This document shows positions 42,988 to 52,333 of a stretch of DNA of 64,000 bases, one piece after another (position 1 is the first letter of the stretch; every line of letters starts with the position of its first letter). The translations under genes were made by a program, and so were the position numbers. The stretch is from Phormidium sp. FACHB-1136. Its GTDB lineage: Bacteria > Cyanobacteriota > Cyanobacteriia > Phormidesmidales > Phormidesmidaceae. The notes below the pieces were generated by a model, which searched no databases, was not told the origin of the DNA, and saw only the letters and a list, made by a program, of their open reading frames with translations. The DNA is taken from NCBI RefSeq assembly GCF_014697375.1, contig NZ_JACJRS010000022.1, positions 1 to 64,000 on the forward strand, given 5' to 3'.

Positions 42988-44589
42988 TTGGCGCACCCTC
43001 CCTTCTTTTCCCTCAGCCAACTGTTCAATCAAGGGTCGTCGCCCTGGGTGCAGGGCGGGGGTGGGAGTCGGTCATCTACAGATGGCATCGGCACCCTAGA
43101 AGCCCAGGCCCAGGAACGACGACGGGCCGAACAGGAATGGCTAGGGGGCATTGCGGCCCTGGCTCAGCTTTTGGCCACTTGTCCCGCCCCCATCGCCCGA
43201 TCAGGGGAACGGTTCCCTCTGGGAGTGGTGATCTCAGGGCCATTTCCGGTACTGCCGGATCGCCTGGGAGGGCAGTTGATCCACCACTGGTTGCTGGTGC
43301 CCGAACCGCTGGAGCGCATTTTGGCCGTTGCCCGTCCTCAGTTGCCCGGTCGGCAGCGGGGGCGAATGGAGGGCACCCTCAACGACCTGCCCATGGTGCC
43401 TCTCTCCCCCGAAGATCCCCTGGCCCAGGAGCGCTTTTGCCTGTTGCTCACCGCCGACTTTTGCCTCGTGCTGGTGCTGGGGGATGGGGACGATGGCCAA
43501 CCCAGTTTTCGCTTTTCCTTTGACCCCACCCTAGCCGAGCAAACTTGGCAGCAGGTACGGCTGCGCATTGCCCAGGTGCGCCCCGCCCTGCTGGCTACGG
43601 TAGATTCCCTGATCACGCAATTTCCGCCCGTGGCCCCCGACTATCGCCTGGTTACCCAATACAGTCACCTGTTGATCCAACGCCTACGCCACCAAGCTCA
43701 GCCCTCCGCCCCTAGCCCCGTGGTCTTTGCCGCCGCCGAACTCACCCCCCGCCGCGAAATCCTGGGGCGTGAGGGGTGGCCCGCCTCCCGGCCCGCCAGC
43801 CCGTTGGGGCCAGCCCTCGCTGCCGACCCCGCCGCCGACCCCGCCGACCCCGCCCCGGATCTAGAAATGGGCAGCGACACGGAACTGCTGAAGGCCATGG
43901 CCCACGAAATTCGTACCCCCCTCACCACCATCCGCACCCTCACCCGATCCCTACTCAAGCGCAAGGATGTGACCGAGGAAGTCGCCCGACGGCTGCGATC
44001 CATCGACCGGGAATGTACCCAGCAGATCGACCGCTTTAACCTAATTTTTCGGGCAGTAGAACTGGAAACCGAAGCCCATCAACAGCCCAAATCGCCCCTC
44101 TCCGCCTTCCCCCTCGATCACCTCTTCCAGGAGGCCATTCCCCTATGGCAGCAGCAGGCCAGCCGCCGCAACCACACCCTGACCGTTACCCTGCCCCCCC
44201 AACTGCCCCTGGTCAACAGCGACCCCACCATGCTGAACCAGGTACTCGCGGGCCTGATTGACCGCTTTACCCACAGCCTCCCCCCCTACAGCCACATCGA
44301 ACTGGCCGTCACCCTTGCCGGACACCAGCTCAAACTTCAGTTCCAATCACACCCCCCCGACGCCGATGCCAACGACCCAGGGCCAAATGCCGATACCCTG
44401 CTGTCCTCCCCCTTCAAAGCCCTGGGGCAACTGCTGATTTTTCAGCCCGAAACCGGAGGGCTAAGCCTCAACCTCCACGCCACCAAAAACCTGTTTCAAT
44501 CCCTGGGCGGCAAACTCATCGTTCGCCAACGCCCCCAAGCCGGAGAAGTTCTCACCGTCTTTCTACCCCTAGAAACCCGCACCCTGTAA
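42988..44589 (+). CDS. Sensor histidine kinase with a divergent ATPase domain
   Basis: A 533-residue cytoplasmic kinase with no transmembrane segment. The first ~290 residues form an unknown sensor region that includes LPDRLGGQLIHHWLLVPEPL and a Pro/Ala-rich linker. The HisKA domain has the phosphoacceptor His in AMAHEIRTPLTTIRT (about residue 303). The HATPase part is recognisable by DPTMLNQVLAGLIDRF (N box position, lacking a clear Asn) and by GGLSLNLHATKNLFQSLGGK with the F-type and G2 elements, so ATP binding may be altered. The only start in frame that keeps the whole protein is the TTG at 42988. No response regulator lies beside it, so its partner is unknown. Confidence 0.82.
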   Translation: MAHPPFFSLSQLFNQGSSPWVQGGGGSRSSTDGIGTLEAQAQERRRAEQEWLGGIAALAQLLATCPAPIARSGERFPLGVVISGPFPVLPDRLGGQLIHHWLLVPEPLERILAVARPQLPGRQRGRMEGTLNDLPMVPLSPEDPLAQERFCLLLTADFCLVLVLGDGDDGQPSFRFSFDPTLAEQTWQQVRLRIAQVRPALLATVDSLITQFPPVAPDYRLVTQYSHLLIQRLRHQAQPSAPSPVVFAAAELTPRREILGREGWPASRPASPLGPALAADPAADPADPAPDLEMGSDTELLKAMAHEIRTPLTTIRTLTRSLLKRKDVTEEVARRLRSIDRECTQQIDRFNLIFRAVELETEAHQQPKSPLSAFPLDHLFQEAIPLWQQQASRRNHTLTVTLPPQLPLVNSDPTMLNQVLAGLIDRFTHSLPPYSHIELAVTLAGHQLKLQFQSHPPDADANDPGPNADTLLSSPFKALGQLLIFQPETGGLSLNLHATKNLFQSLGGKLIVRQRPQAGEVLTVFLPLETRTL

Positions 44590-44936
44590 TGGCAGAGCCA
44601 CTCACGGACGCTAGGGCGTGTCATGCACGAAGTGGTAGTGCATGAGTCTACGGGGCAGAGGAAAACTAGCCAGAAACAGCCATCTACTGCCGTAAGGTCT
44701 TTAGGGTCGTCTGATTATTCTCTAGCCTTTACGAAAGCCTGTACGAAATAGGACTACCCGGCTTGGGGTACAAGCACTGGCCCTGGGATCGACGCAAAGG
44801 AAACCTCATTGAGCATTGGCATGGCAGTTACCAAATGAGGGGTAACGGGAGCGTTCTGGCCAGGGACGGACAGGGTACGATGGATCTAGAATAGAAACCC
44901 TTTACTTTTCTTCAACCCCACCCTTCCTAACGTCCC
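44590..44936. other. Gene-free region with a perfect 8-bp inverted repeat
   Basis: No gene seen. A hairpin TCATGCAC-(9 nt)-GTGCATGA lies at 44621-44645, 32 bp after the histidine kinase stop. It lacks a T-run, so it is a weak terminator candidate or an operator-like palindrome. Confidence 0.5.
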
Positions 44937-47591
44937 ATGGCCAAGTCCAAATCTCCCGCTGCAACTGTGATGACTGGCGCACAGATCCGCCAGACCTTTT
45001 TGGACTTCTATGCGGCGCGGGGCCATGCCATCAAAGCCAGCGCTTCCCTGGTGCCAGAGGATCCCACGGTGCTGCTCACCATTGCCGGGATGCTGCCCTT
45101 CAAGCCGATTTTTCTGGGCCAGCGGGCGGCGGATGTGGATCGGGCGACAACCTCCCAAAAGTGCATTCGCACCAACGACATCGAAAACGTGGGCCGCACC
45201 GCACGGCACCACACGTTTTTTGAGATGCTGGGCAACTTCAGCTTTGGGGATTATTTCAAAGAGCAGGCCATCGCCTGGGCATGGGAACTTTCGACGGAAG
45301 TGTTCAAGCTGCCTGCGGAACGCCTGGTAGTGAGCGTGTTCCGCGAAGACGACGATGCCTTTGCCATCTGGCGCGACCAGGTGGGCATTCCCGCCCATCG
45401 CATTAAGCGCATGGATGAGGCCGATAACTTTTGGGCCTCTGGCCCCACGGGACCCTGCGGCCCCTGCTCCGAAATTTACTACGACTTCCACCCCGAACTG
45501 GGCGACGACCACATTGATCTCGAAGACGATAGCCGCTTCATCGAGTTCTACAACCTGGTGTTTATGCAGTACAACCGGGATGCCGAGGGCAACCTGACGC
45601 CGCTGCAAAACCAAAACATCGATACCGGGCTGGGCCTAGAGCGGATGGCGCAAATCCTCCAGCAGGTGCCCAACAACTACGAAACCGACCTGATTTTCCC
45701 CATCATCGAAACGGCGGCGAAGCTAGCGAACCTCGACTACGCCCAGGCCGACGATAAAACCAAGGTGTCCCTCAAGGTGATTGGCGACCACGTGCGGGCC
45801 GTCGTTCACATGATTGCCGACGGTATCACCGCCTCTAACGTGGGTCGGGGCTACGTGCTGCGGCGGCTAATTCGGCGGGTGGTACGCCATGGACGACTGA
45901 TCGGCATTGAAGGCGCGTTCATCAGCACCGTGGCCGAAAGCGCGATTCAGCTTGCCGAAGAACCCTTCCCTAACACCCGCGAACGGGAGGCCACCATCAA
46001 AGCCGAACTGAATCGGGAAGAGGCCCGCTTTTTGGAAACCCTGGAACGGGGCGAAAAGCTGCTAGCGGAAATACTCAAGCGCGAGGCGGCCTCCAAGGCG
46101 AAGCAAATCTCTGGCCTGGATGCCTTCGTGCTCTACGACACCTACGGCTTCCCCCTAGAACTCACCCAGGAAATCGCCGAAGAACAGGGCCTTACCGTCG
46201 ATGGAGCGGGCTTTGAGGCAGCGATGGAAGAACAGCGCCAGCGCTCTAAGGATGCCCACGAAACCATTGACCTGACCGTGCAGGGTAGCCTCGATGCCCT
46301 GGCCGAACACATCCATTCCACCACCTTTTTGGGCTACACCGAGGCCAGCAGCACCAGCCGAGTTGAGGCGATTTTGGTGCAGGGCAGTGCGGTAGACCAA
46401 GCCGAAGCAGGCCAAGACGTGCAGATCGTCCTCGACCAAACCCCTTTCTATGCCGAATCCGGTGGGCAGATTGGCGACCGGGGTTATTTGTCCGGCGAGT
46501 CCGTGGTCGTCCGCGTTGTGGATGTGAAAAAGGACAGCGATTTCTTTGTCCATGTGGGCCGAGTGGAGCGAGGTACCCTGAAATCCGGCGATGCCGTCAC
46601 CGCCCAGATTGATCGCGCCTGCCGCCGTCGTGCCCAGGCCAACCACACCGCCACCCACCTGCTGCAAGCGGCCCTGAAAAAGCTGGTGGATTCCGACATT
46701 TCCCAGGCGGGTTCCCTGGTAGCCTTCGACCGTCTGCGGTTTGACTTCAACTGCCCCCGCGCCCTCACCGCCGACGAAATTCAGCAGGTCGAAGAACAGG
46801 TCAACACCTGGATTGACGAAGGCCACGCCGCCGACGTAGCCGTGATGCCCATCGACGAGGCCAAGGCCAAGGGCGCTACCGCCATGTTTGGCGAAAAGTA
46901 CGGAGCCGAAGTGCGGGTGATTGACTTCCCCGGTGTTTCGATGGAACTGTGCGGCGGCACCCACGTCAGCAACACCGCCGAAATTGGCCTGTTCAAGGTG
47001 ATTTCCGAAACCGGGGTGGCCTCCGGCATTCGCCGCATTGAAGCTGTCGCTGGGCCAGCGGTGCTGGAATACCTCAACGTCCGTGATGCCGTGGTGCGGG
47101 ATTTGTCCGACCGCTTTAAGGCCAAGCCGGAAGAACTACCCGACCGCATCACCACCTTGCAAACCGACCTGAAAGCGGCTCAGAAGGAGTTGGATGTCCT
47201 CAAGTCGGAACTGGCGGTGCTGAAGTCCGATCAGTTGATTGCCACCGCTGAAACCGTCGGTAACCTGAAGCTGATTGTGGCGGAACTGGAGGGCGTCAGT
47301 GCCGAAGCCCTGAAAACCGCCGCCGAACGCCTGCTGCAAAAGCTGGGAGCCGGAGCCGTTGTCCTCGGTTCCATCCCCGAAGCCGAGAAAGTTAGCCTCG
47401 TCGCCGCCTTCAGCCCGGAAGTCATCGACAAAAAGCTGCAAGCGGGCAAGTTCATCGGCGGCATTGCCAAGATCACAGGCGGCGGCGGTGGCGGACGGCC
47501 TAACTTGGCTCAAGCGGGCGGGCGCGATCCGGGTAAATTGGCGGAAGCATTGAATACGGCTAAAGCCCAACTAGTGGAGAGTTTGCAATAG
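44937..47591 (+). CDS. alaS: Alanyl-tRNA synthetase
   Basis: An 884-residue class II synthetase that charges tRNA-Ala. Domains are in order: catalytic core with [18 protein letters not shown] and the motif-2 region [18 protein letters not shown], the tRNA-recognition domain, the editing domain with [11 protein letters not shown] and the zinc-binding [13 protein letters not shown], and a C-terminal coiled coil and C-Ala domain ending [20 protein letters not shown]. The length is standard. It starts at the ATG at 44937, about 347 bp after the kinase gene, so it has its own promoter. Downstream is a palindromic dispersed repeat. Confidence 0.98.
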   Translation: MAKSKSPAATVMTGAQIRQTFLDFYAARGHAIKASASLVPEDPTVLLTIAGMLPFKPIFLGQRAADVDRATTSQKCIRTNDIENVGRTARHHTFFEMLGNFSFGDYFKEQAIAWAWELSTEVFKLPAERLVVSVFREDDDAFAIWRDQVGIPAHRIKRMDEADNFWASGPTGPCGPCSEIYYDFHPELGDDHIDLEDDSRFIEFYNLVFMQYNRDAEGNLTPLQNQNIDTGLGLERMAQILQQVPNNYETDLIFPIIETAAKLANLDYAQADDKTKVSLKVIGDHVRAVVHMIADGITASNVGRGYVLRRLIRRVVRHGRLIGIEGAFISTVAESAIQLAEEPFPNTREREATIKAELNREEARFLETLERGEKLLAEILKREAASKAKQISGLDAFVLYDTYGFPLELTQEIAEEQGLTVDGAGFEAAMEEQRQRSKDAHETIDLTVQGSLDALAEHIHSTTFLGYTEASSTSRVEAILVQGSAVDQAEAGQDVQIVLDQTPFYAESGGQIGDRGYLSGESVVVRVVDVKKDSDFFVHVGRVERGTLKSGDAVTAQIDRACRRRAQANHTATHLLQAALKKLVDSDISQAGSLVAFDRLRFDFNCPRALTADEIQQVEEQVNTWIDEGHAADVAVMPIDEAKAKGATAMFGEKYGAEVRVIDFPGVSMELCGGTHVSNTAEIGLFKVISETGVASGIRRIEAVAGPAVLEYLNVRDAVVRDLSDRFKAKPEELPDRITTLQTDLKAAQKELDVLKSELAVLKSDQLIATAETVGNLKLIVAELEGVSAEALKTAAERLLQKLGAGAVVLGSIPEAEKVSLVAAFSPEVIDKKLQAGKFIGGIAKITGGGGGGRPNLAQAGGRDPGKLAEALNTAKAQLVESLQ

Positions 47592-47630
47592 TCTTATACT
47601 AAATCTGGCTTGTTTGCCCCCGGTATCAGC

Positions 47631-47653
47631 GGGCGAGGAGACCTCGCCCCTAC
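47631..47653. repeat. Small palindromic dispersed repeat, copy 1
   Basis: GGGCGAGG-AGA-CCTCGCCC followed by CTAC, forming an 8-bp stem with a 3-nt loop, 40 bp after the alaS stop. Copies at 49608 (reverse orientation, within larC) and at 50180. It could act as a weak terminator. Confidence 0.75.
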
Positions 47654-47762
47654 GGTTTGCTGGGCTGGGAATCGGGGTTATTCGATTAGGATTTGGTATG
47701 GCTAGGCCGCAGCGAACCCCCGTTTTGCTGATTAGGAAACCACTCAATTCAGACCCAACGAA

Positions 47763-48428
47763 TTACGACGTCGCTAACTGAGCACCCCAATCGCAGGCGG
47801 TTTCCCAGCCTAGCCCCTTGCGGATGATGGTAGGTTCGTCGTCGATCATGTCAATGATGGTGGAAACCTCGTAGGCCATGGGTTCATCGTCGTCGATGAT
47901 GATGTCCACCAGTTTTTCCAGCACATCAAACACCTCCGCCTTGTCGATATGACGGGGCTTGGATTTAGCCGCCGGATGGGGCACCACACTTAGGGCCGAT
48001 GTAGAAATGATGGGATGCTCCAGCGTTTCAATCAGTGCCAAACAAATGGGGCTATTGGGAACTCGAATCCCGGTGGTGCGGCGTTTAGGACTCATCACCA
48101 GGCGCGGCACCTGCTTGGTGGCGGGCAGCAAAAAGGTAAACGGCCCCGGAATCAGGCGGCGAATAATGCGGTAGGCATTGTCATTCACAACGGCATAGTC
48201 GGTAATGTTCGACAGGGAGGAACAGAGGAAGGTGAGGGGTTTATCGTTGGCGAGCTGCTTGATTTGGCGCACCCGCTGCACCGCCTCCCGATGATTGAGG
48301 TCGCAGCCAATGGCGTAGACTGTGTCTGTGGGGTAGAGGGCAATAGCCCCCTGACGCAGGGCATCCACGATGGTTTGCACCTTGCGAGACTGTGGAGTTT
48401 CGGGGTGCAGTCGATAGTGCGTTGCCAT
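47763..48428 (-). CDS. Sua5/YciO/YrdC-family L-threonylcarbamoyladenylate synthase
   Basis: A 221-residue enzyme that makes threonylcarbamoyl-AMP from Thr, bicarbonate and ATP, the first step of the t6A37 modification of tRNA. The YrdC domain covers almost all of it: ALYPTDTVYAIGCDLNHREA, KQLANDKPLTFLC, PGPFTFLLPATKQVPR, and TGIRVPNSPI with STSALS. It resembles the YciO-like branch, and a separate TsaC may exist elsewhere. Length fits that branch. It converges with alaS (171 bp between) and starts 143 bp from the divergent larC. Confidence 0.9.
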   Translation of the reverse strand: MATHYRLHPETPQSRKVQTIVDALRQGAIALYPTDTVYAIGCDLNHREAVQRVRQIKQLANDKPLTFLCSSLSNITDYAVVNDNAYRIIRRLIPGPFTFLLPATKQVPRLVMSPKRRTTGIRVPNSPICLALIETLEHPIISTSALSVVPHPAAKSKPRHIDKAEVFDVLEKLVDIIIDDDEPMAYEVSTIIDMIDDEPTIIRKGLGWETACDWGAQLATS

Positions 48429-48571
48429 GGGGTTGCCTCTTCAAACGTCCCGAACCGTGCCGATGGGGCCAGGATGCTACCCCCCAAGCCCCTCCTAGGA
48501 CGACTTTGGTGCGCTAGCCAACGGCGGCTCCCCTATCTTGGAAGAATTCTGGCACAGCTCAGCACATTTGT

Positions 48572-50152
48572 ATGAAAACGATAGCCTACCTCGACTGTCC
48601 ATCGGGCATTTCCGGTGATATGTGCCTTGGGGCCATTTTGGATGCCGGGGTGCCCATCGACTATCTTCAAACCCAGTTGGATCGGCTAGGGTTGGGGGAT
48701 GAATTTCATCTGTCGGCGGCCCCCGTTTTGCGTCAGGGGCTTCGTGCCCTCAAAGCCAGCGTTGATTTGCAAGACTCGTTTGCCCAGGAAGTTTGGCAAC
48801 ACGACCACGGTAGCCACGCCCATAGTGCAGCCCACAGTCACAGTCACCACAGCCACGAACAAGCACATCCGGCCCACAGCCACAGTTCTGCCCATCGTTC
48901 TGCCCACGGTCACCATAGCCACACCCATAGCCACACCCATAGCCACGCTGTTGCCCACAGTCACGGATCTTCCCACAGCCACGCTTCCGCCCACAGCCAC
49001 AGCCATCAGGACAGCCACAGTCACGGTTCCCCTAATCCTGAGCCGTCTCCCTCACTCCAGGCTGATCTCGATCATGGCCATCCCCCCGGTACCCGGCACC
49101 TGCCAGAAATTGAAGCCCTGATTACCCAGGCAGGTCTACCGGAACGGGTCTGTCGCTGGAGTTTGGCCGTTTTTCGGCAACTGGCGGAGGCAGAGGCGGC
49201 GGTTCACGGCATCGCCATCGACCAAGTGCATTTCCATGAGGTGGGGGCCACCGATGCCCTCGTGGACATTGTGGGCACCTGTTTAGGACTGGATTACTTG
49301 GGCATTGATGAACTGTTTTGTTCAGCCCTACCCACAGGGCAAGGACGGGTGAAAGCGGCCCACGGCTGGCTGCCTGTCCCGGCTCCGGCGGTGCTCAAGC
49401 TGATGGAAATGCGCCAAATGCCCATCTACAACAACGGTCTCTGGGGTGAACGGGTGACGCCCACCGGGGCGGCCATCGTGGCGGCGTTGGCCCAAGGGTT
49501 TGGGGAACCCCCAACGATGACCCTAAATCGGGTGGGATTGGGGGCCGGACAAAAGGACTTTCCCCAGGCCAACATTCTGCGGCTGTGGGTGGGAACGGTG
49601 ACAGACCGTAGGGGCGAGGTCTCCTCGACCGCTCCGCCAAGTGACATTCAAAAAAGCAACGTTCAAAAAAATGACGTTCAGCAAAGCAACACCCCACCCA
49701 ACACCGAAACCATTGCGGTGCTAGAAACCCAGGTGGATGACATGGTGCCCCAGGCCATGGGCTACCTCTATGACCGTTTATTTGAAGCAGGCGCTTTAGA
49801 TGTCTTTGCCCAACCCATCGCCATGAAAAAATCGCGACCGGGGCTGCTGATTACGGTGCTGTGCCACCCCGACACCGAGGCCCGCTGTACCGACATTTTG
49901 TTTGCCGAAACGCCCACGCTGGGCATCCGTCATCGTCAACAACAGCGCACCATCCTTAAGCGAGACTTCCAAACCCTGGAAACCCCCTACGGCCCCATCA
50001 CGCTGAAGGTGGCCTACCATCCCTCCACCCAGGCGGTGCTGAACGTCCACCCCGAATACGAGGACTGCGCCGCCCTCGCCCAACAGTGTGGCGTACCTTG
50101 GCAGGTGGTCTACCACACGGCTTTGGGATCTTGGTATCGGGATCAAGCCTGA
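48572..50152 (+). CDS. larC: LarC-type nickel pincer cofactor protein (DUF111) with a His-rich insert
   Basis: A 526-residue CTP-dependent nickel insertase that installs nickel in the pincer cofactor of lactate racemase. The conserved N-terminal [15 protein letters not shown] and the [16 protein letters not shown] region are present, as is the C-terminal half ([20 protein letters not shown]). After residue 70 comes an insert of about 80 residues that is nearly half His ([18 protein letters not shown]), giving a large potential nickel or zinc store; LarC proteins often have a shorter one. A dispersed palindrome copy at 49608 is part of the coding region and coincides with a Ser/Gln/Asn-rich linker. 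larA, larB and larE are not nearby. Confidence 0.9.
   Translation: MKTIAYLDCPSGISGDMCLGAILDAGVPIDYLQTQLDRLGLGDEFHLSAAPVLRQGLRALKASVDLQDSFAQEVWQHDHGSHAHSAAHSHSHHSHEQAHPAHSHSSAHRSAHGHHSHTHSHTHSHAVAHSHGSSHSHASAHSHSHQDSHSHGSPNPEPSPSLQADLDHGHPPGTRHLPEIEALITQAGLPERVCRWSLAVFRQLAEAEAAVHGIAIDQVHFHEVGATDALVDIVGTCLGLDYLGIDELFCSALPTGQGRVKAAHGWLPVPAPAVLKLMEMRQMPIYNNGLWGERVTPTGAAIVAALAQGFGEPPTMTLNRVGLGAGQKDFPQANILRLWVGTVTDRRGEVSSTAPPSDIQKSNVQKNDVQQSNTPPNTETIAVLETQVDDMVPQAMGYLYDRLFEAGALDVFAQPIAMKKSRPGLLITVLCHPDTEARCTDILFAETPTLGIRHRQQQRTILKRDFQTLETPYGPITLKVAYHPSTQAVLNVHPEYEDCAALAQQCGVPWQVVYHTALGSWYRDQA
49608..49630. repeat. Small palindromic dispersed repeat within larC
   Basis: GTAGGGGCGAGGTCTCCTCG, the reverse complement of the copies at 47631 and 50180, with small changes in the second arm. 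It codes for RRGEVSS in LarC, in a stretch that looks like a variable linker between the two conserved halves. Confidence 0.72.
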
Positions 50153-50179
50153 TGGAACAAACGTTGATGTAAACGAAGA

Positions 50180-50202
50180 GGACGAGGAGACCTCGTCCCT
50201 AC
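50180..50202. repeat. Small palindromic dispersed repeat, copy 3
   Basis: GGACGAGG-AGA-CCTCGTCC then CTAC, lying between the convergent larC and sigma genes (112 bp apart). The second base differs from the other copies and so does its partner in the stem (C-G to A-T), so pairing is conserved, which supports a structural role. Confidence 0.74.
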
Positions 50203-50264
50203 AGTGTGTCGATTTGTCGATGTTATTGCGTTAGTTGTAGGGTGCCCTCACGGAGGAGCACCAA

Positions 50265-51743
50265 CTAGCCGAGGGCTTCGAGGTAGTCGCGGATGCGGTT
50301 GCGGCGTTTGGGTTGGCGCAGTTTTTGCAGGGCTTTGGATTCAATTTGGCGCACCCGTTCACGGGAGAGCTCTAGGGCGCGGCCAATTTCCGCCAGGGAA
50401 TAGGAGGTGCCGTCGGTGAGGCCAAAGCGCATGGTGATCACGTCCTGCTCACGGGTGGTGAGGTCGGCCATGAGCTGTTGCAGATCGCGCCGCAGGGATT
50501 CGCGAATCAAAATGTCCTCCGGCGACAGACCTTCGGTTTCCAGCAGGTCGCCCAGTTCGGTGTCGCGGTCTTTGCCCACCTTGGTTTCTAGGGAAACGGA
50601 GCGCGGCACCCGCAGCAGCACCTCGCGCACCTGCGGCCCGGTCATGTCCAGTTCCTTGGCGATGTCGTCCACGGTGGGGGTGCGGCCATTTTCTTGGGCC
50701 AGTTTGCGCTGGGCCTTTTTAATTTTGTTCAGCTTTTCGGTGATGTGGACGGGCAAGCGAATGGTGCGGCTTTGGGTGGCAATGGCGCGGGTAATGCCCT
50801 GGCGAATCCACCAGTAGGCGTAGGTGCTGAAGCGGTAGCCCTTGGTGGGGTCAAACTTTTCCACCGCCCGCTCTAGACCCAAGGTGCCTTCTTGGATCAG
50901 ATCCAGCAGTTCTAGACCGCGATTTTGGTACTTTTTGGCCACGGAAACCACTAGGCGCAGGTTGGCCTTAATCATGTGCTCCTTCGCCCGAATGCCCTCG
51001 GCAACCACCTGCTCTAATTCGGGCACCGTCAGGTCGCTGAGGTCGGCCCAGGCCCGTTTGCCCGCCGCTAGGGTGGGTTTTAGTTCGGCAATGGGAACTT
51101 GGGCTTCCGTGGCCCAGCGCTCTAGGGAAGGTCGATAGCCCAACTGGGAAGACAGCCGATCCCGCGTTTGCAGCAGGGTGTGGTAGGTGCTGAGGATGCC
51201 GCCCTCTACCTTGGCGGCTTGTTCTAGGGCTTGCAGCCGTTGCATATAGTTTTGGACGCATTGGGCCTCGGAGACCTCCTCATCCTTGGCCAGCAGCTTT
51301 ACCCGACCAATTTCCTGCAAATAGAGCCGCACCAAATCCGTAGTGCGACGGTTTTGCAGCAGGGCCGCTGCATCGGCCTCAAAGTCACCAGTGGCTAGAT
51401 CCTCGACCTCAGCGGGATCCACATCAGCAGGGTGCATATCCGAGTTGGGGGTGTCCATTGCGGCGTCCTCAAGGTCTAGGGCATCGTCTGCGGTAGCGTC
51501 GTCATCTAAGGCGTGGTCGGCTGGCCCGTCGTCGTCCACCGCTGCGATCTCCTCGGCCTCCATGGTCTGATCGGCGGTCTGATCGGCGGTCTGATCGGCG
51601 GTTTCCCACCCATCGGCCTCCATGGCGTTCCCCCGTTCTAAAGATAGAGCCACCGTGCGGGTGGCCCGCTGGGCATCGTCGTCTCGGCTATAGCGTGGTG
51701 TTGCTACCATGACACTCTCGAATAACTCGTACAGATGGGCCAT
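50265..51743 (-). CDS. sigC: RpoD-family group 2 sigma factor, SigC-like
   Basis: A 492-residue sigma factor. After an acidic, Asp-rich N-terminal ~110 residues with a TADQTADQTADQ repeat, the conserved regions follow: 1.2 (DLVRLYLQEIGRVKLL), 2.1-2.4 (ANLRLVVSVAKKYQNRGL, YRFSTYAYWWIRQGITRAIA), 3 (TEKLNKIKKAQRK), and 4.2 (LAEIGRALELSRERVRQIES). The conserved end QPKRRNRIRDYLE matches the SigC subgroup of cyanobacterial group 2 factors by memory of their sequences; SigC acts in stationary phase and nitrogen response. An alternative start is 11 codons in (51710). Four 11-bp direct repeats lie 63-106 bp upstream. Confidence 0.88.
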   Translation of the reverse strand: MAHLYELFESVMVATPRYSRDDDAQRATRTVALSLERGNAMEADGWETADQTADQTADQTMEAEEIAAVDDDGPADHALDDDATADDALDLEDAAMDTPNSDMHPADVDPAEVEDLATGDFEADAAALLQNRRTTDLVRLYLQEIGRVKLLAKDEEVSEAQCVQNYMQRLQALEQAAKVEGGILSTYHTLLQTRDRLSSQLGYRPSLERWATEAQVPIAELKPTLAAGKRAWADLSDLTVPELEQVVAEGIRAKEHMIKANLRLVVSVAKKYQNRGLELLDLIQEGTLGLERAVEKFDPTKGYRFSTYAYWWIRQGITRAIATQSRTIRLPVHITEKLNKIKKAQRKLAQENGRTPTVDDIAKELDMTGPQVREVLLRVPRSVSLETKVGKDRDTELGDLLETEGLSPEDILIRESLRRDLQQLMADLTTREQDVITMRFGLTDGTSYSLAEIGRALELSRERVRQIESKALQKLRQPKRRNRIRDYLEALG

Positions 51744-51805
51744 TAGTGGGCGATGCTGTTAGTGTTCCCCGCTGGCATATTTTTAGAAACAGTGTTAAGC
51801 AAACC

Positions 51806-51849
51806 AGTCACAAACTCGTCATAAATCCGTCACCAGCCCGTCACCAACG
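51806..51849 (+). promoter_or_regulatory. Four 11-bp direct repeats with GTCA core, upstream of the sigma gene
   Basis: AGTCACAAACT, CGTCATAAATC, CGTCACCAGCC and CGTCACCAACG head to tail with no gap. The middle part (CGTCATAAATCCGTCAC) differs from a PhoB-type box (TGTCATAAATCTGTCAC) only in C/T changes. This would suit an OmpR/PhoB-class regulator. The repeats read away from the sigma gene, 63 bp from its start. The same 11-bp GTCA layout occurs upstream of the RTX gene. Confidence 0.5.
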
Positions 51850-52104
51850 GAGCAACTCAGCCTGAATAGGGGCTAAAACAGACCCCATCGCTCCAGCCAC
51901 GGGTAGGCCGGGTAGTTTCACTGACAGAGTAATCTACGCCAAGGTTGCCGCCCATTCCTGACGGAACGTTACACCTTCGTGAAAAACTCACATTAGTCCG
52001 ATCATTCCCGATTAGGATGTGAGGATGATCGGGCTTCGATGGATCGGAGGCAATGGCCTGGATCCTCAGTGGCCTGTTGTTGAACCCTTGATCCCCGTCC
52101 GCCC

Positions 52105-52275
52105 ATGTCAGACTTTCCCTCCTGGACAACCGAGGCCCAAGCCAAACTCAAAAACATTCCTTTTTTTGTCCGTGCCCAGGCCCGCAAACGCATTGAAGAC
52201 GTGGCCCGCGAACAAGACGCCGACGCCATCACGGCGGAAATCGTGGAACAGGTGCGTCTAGAGTTTGGGCAATAG
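52105..52275 (+). CDS. PCP_red family small protein (protochlorophyllide reductase-like domain)
   Basis: A 56-residue protein ([20 protein letters not shown]...) that runs from ATG at 52105 to TAG at 52275. It matches the PCP_red domain: a short helical domain with W..EA...L..IPFFVR..A+..IE..A+, then a charged helix with [14 protein letters not shown]. The same domain forms the C-terminus of BchB/ChlB of dark-operative protochlorophyllide reductase, and short stand-alone versions are common in cyanobacteria with unknown function. It is too short to be noticed easily. Its promoter would lie in the 361 bp shared with the sigma gene. Confidence 0.83.
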   Translation: MSDFPSWTTEAQAKLKNIPFFVRAQARKRIEDVAREQDADAITAEIVEQVRLEFGQ

Positions 52276-52333
52276 TGCTGCGATTCAATCATCCGTAGGG
52301 TGGATTCGCTCCGCCATGCACCACCCGAAGCCT

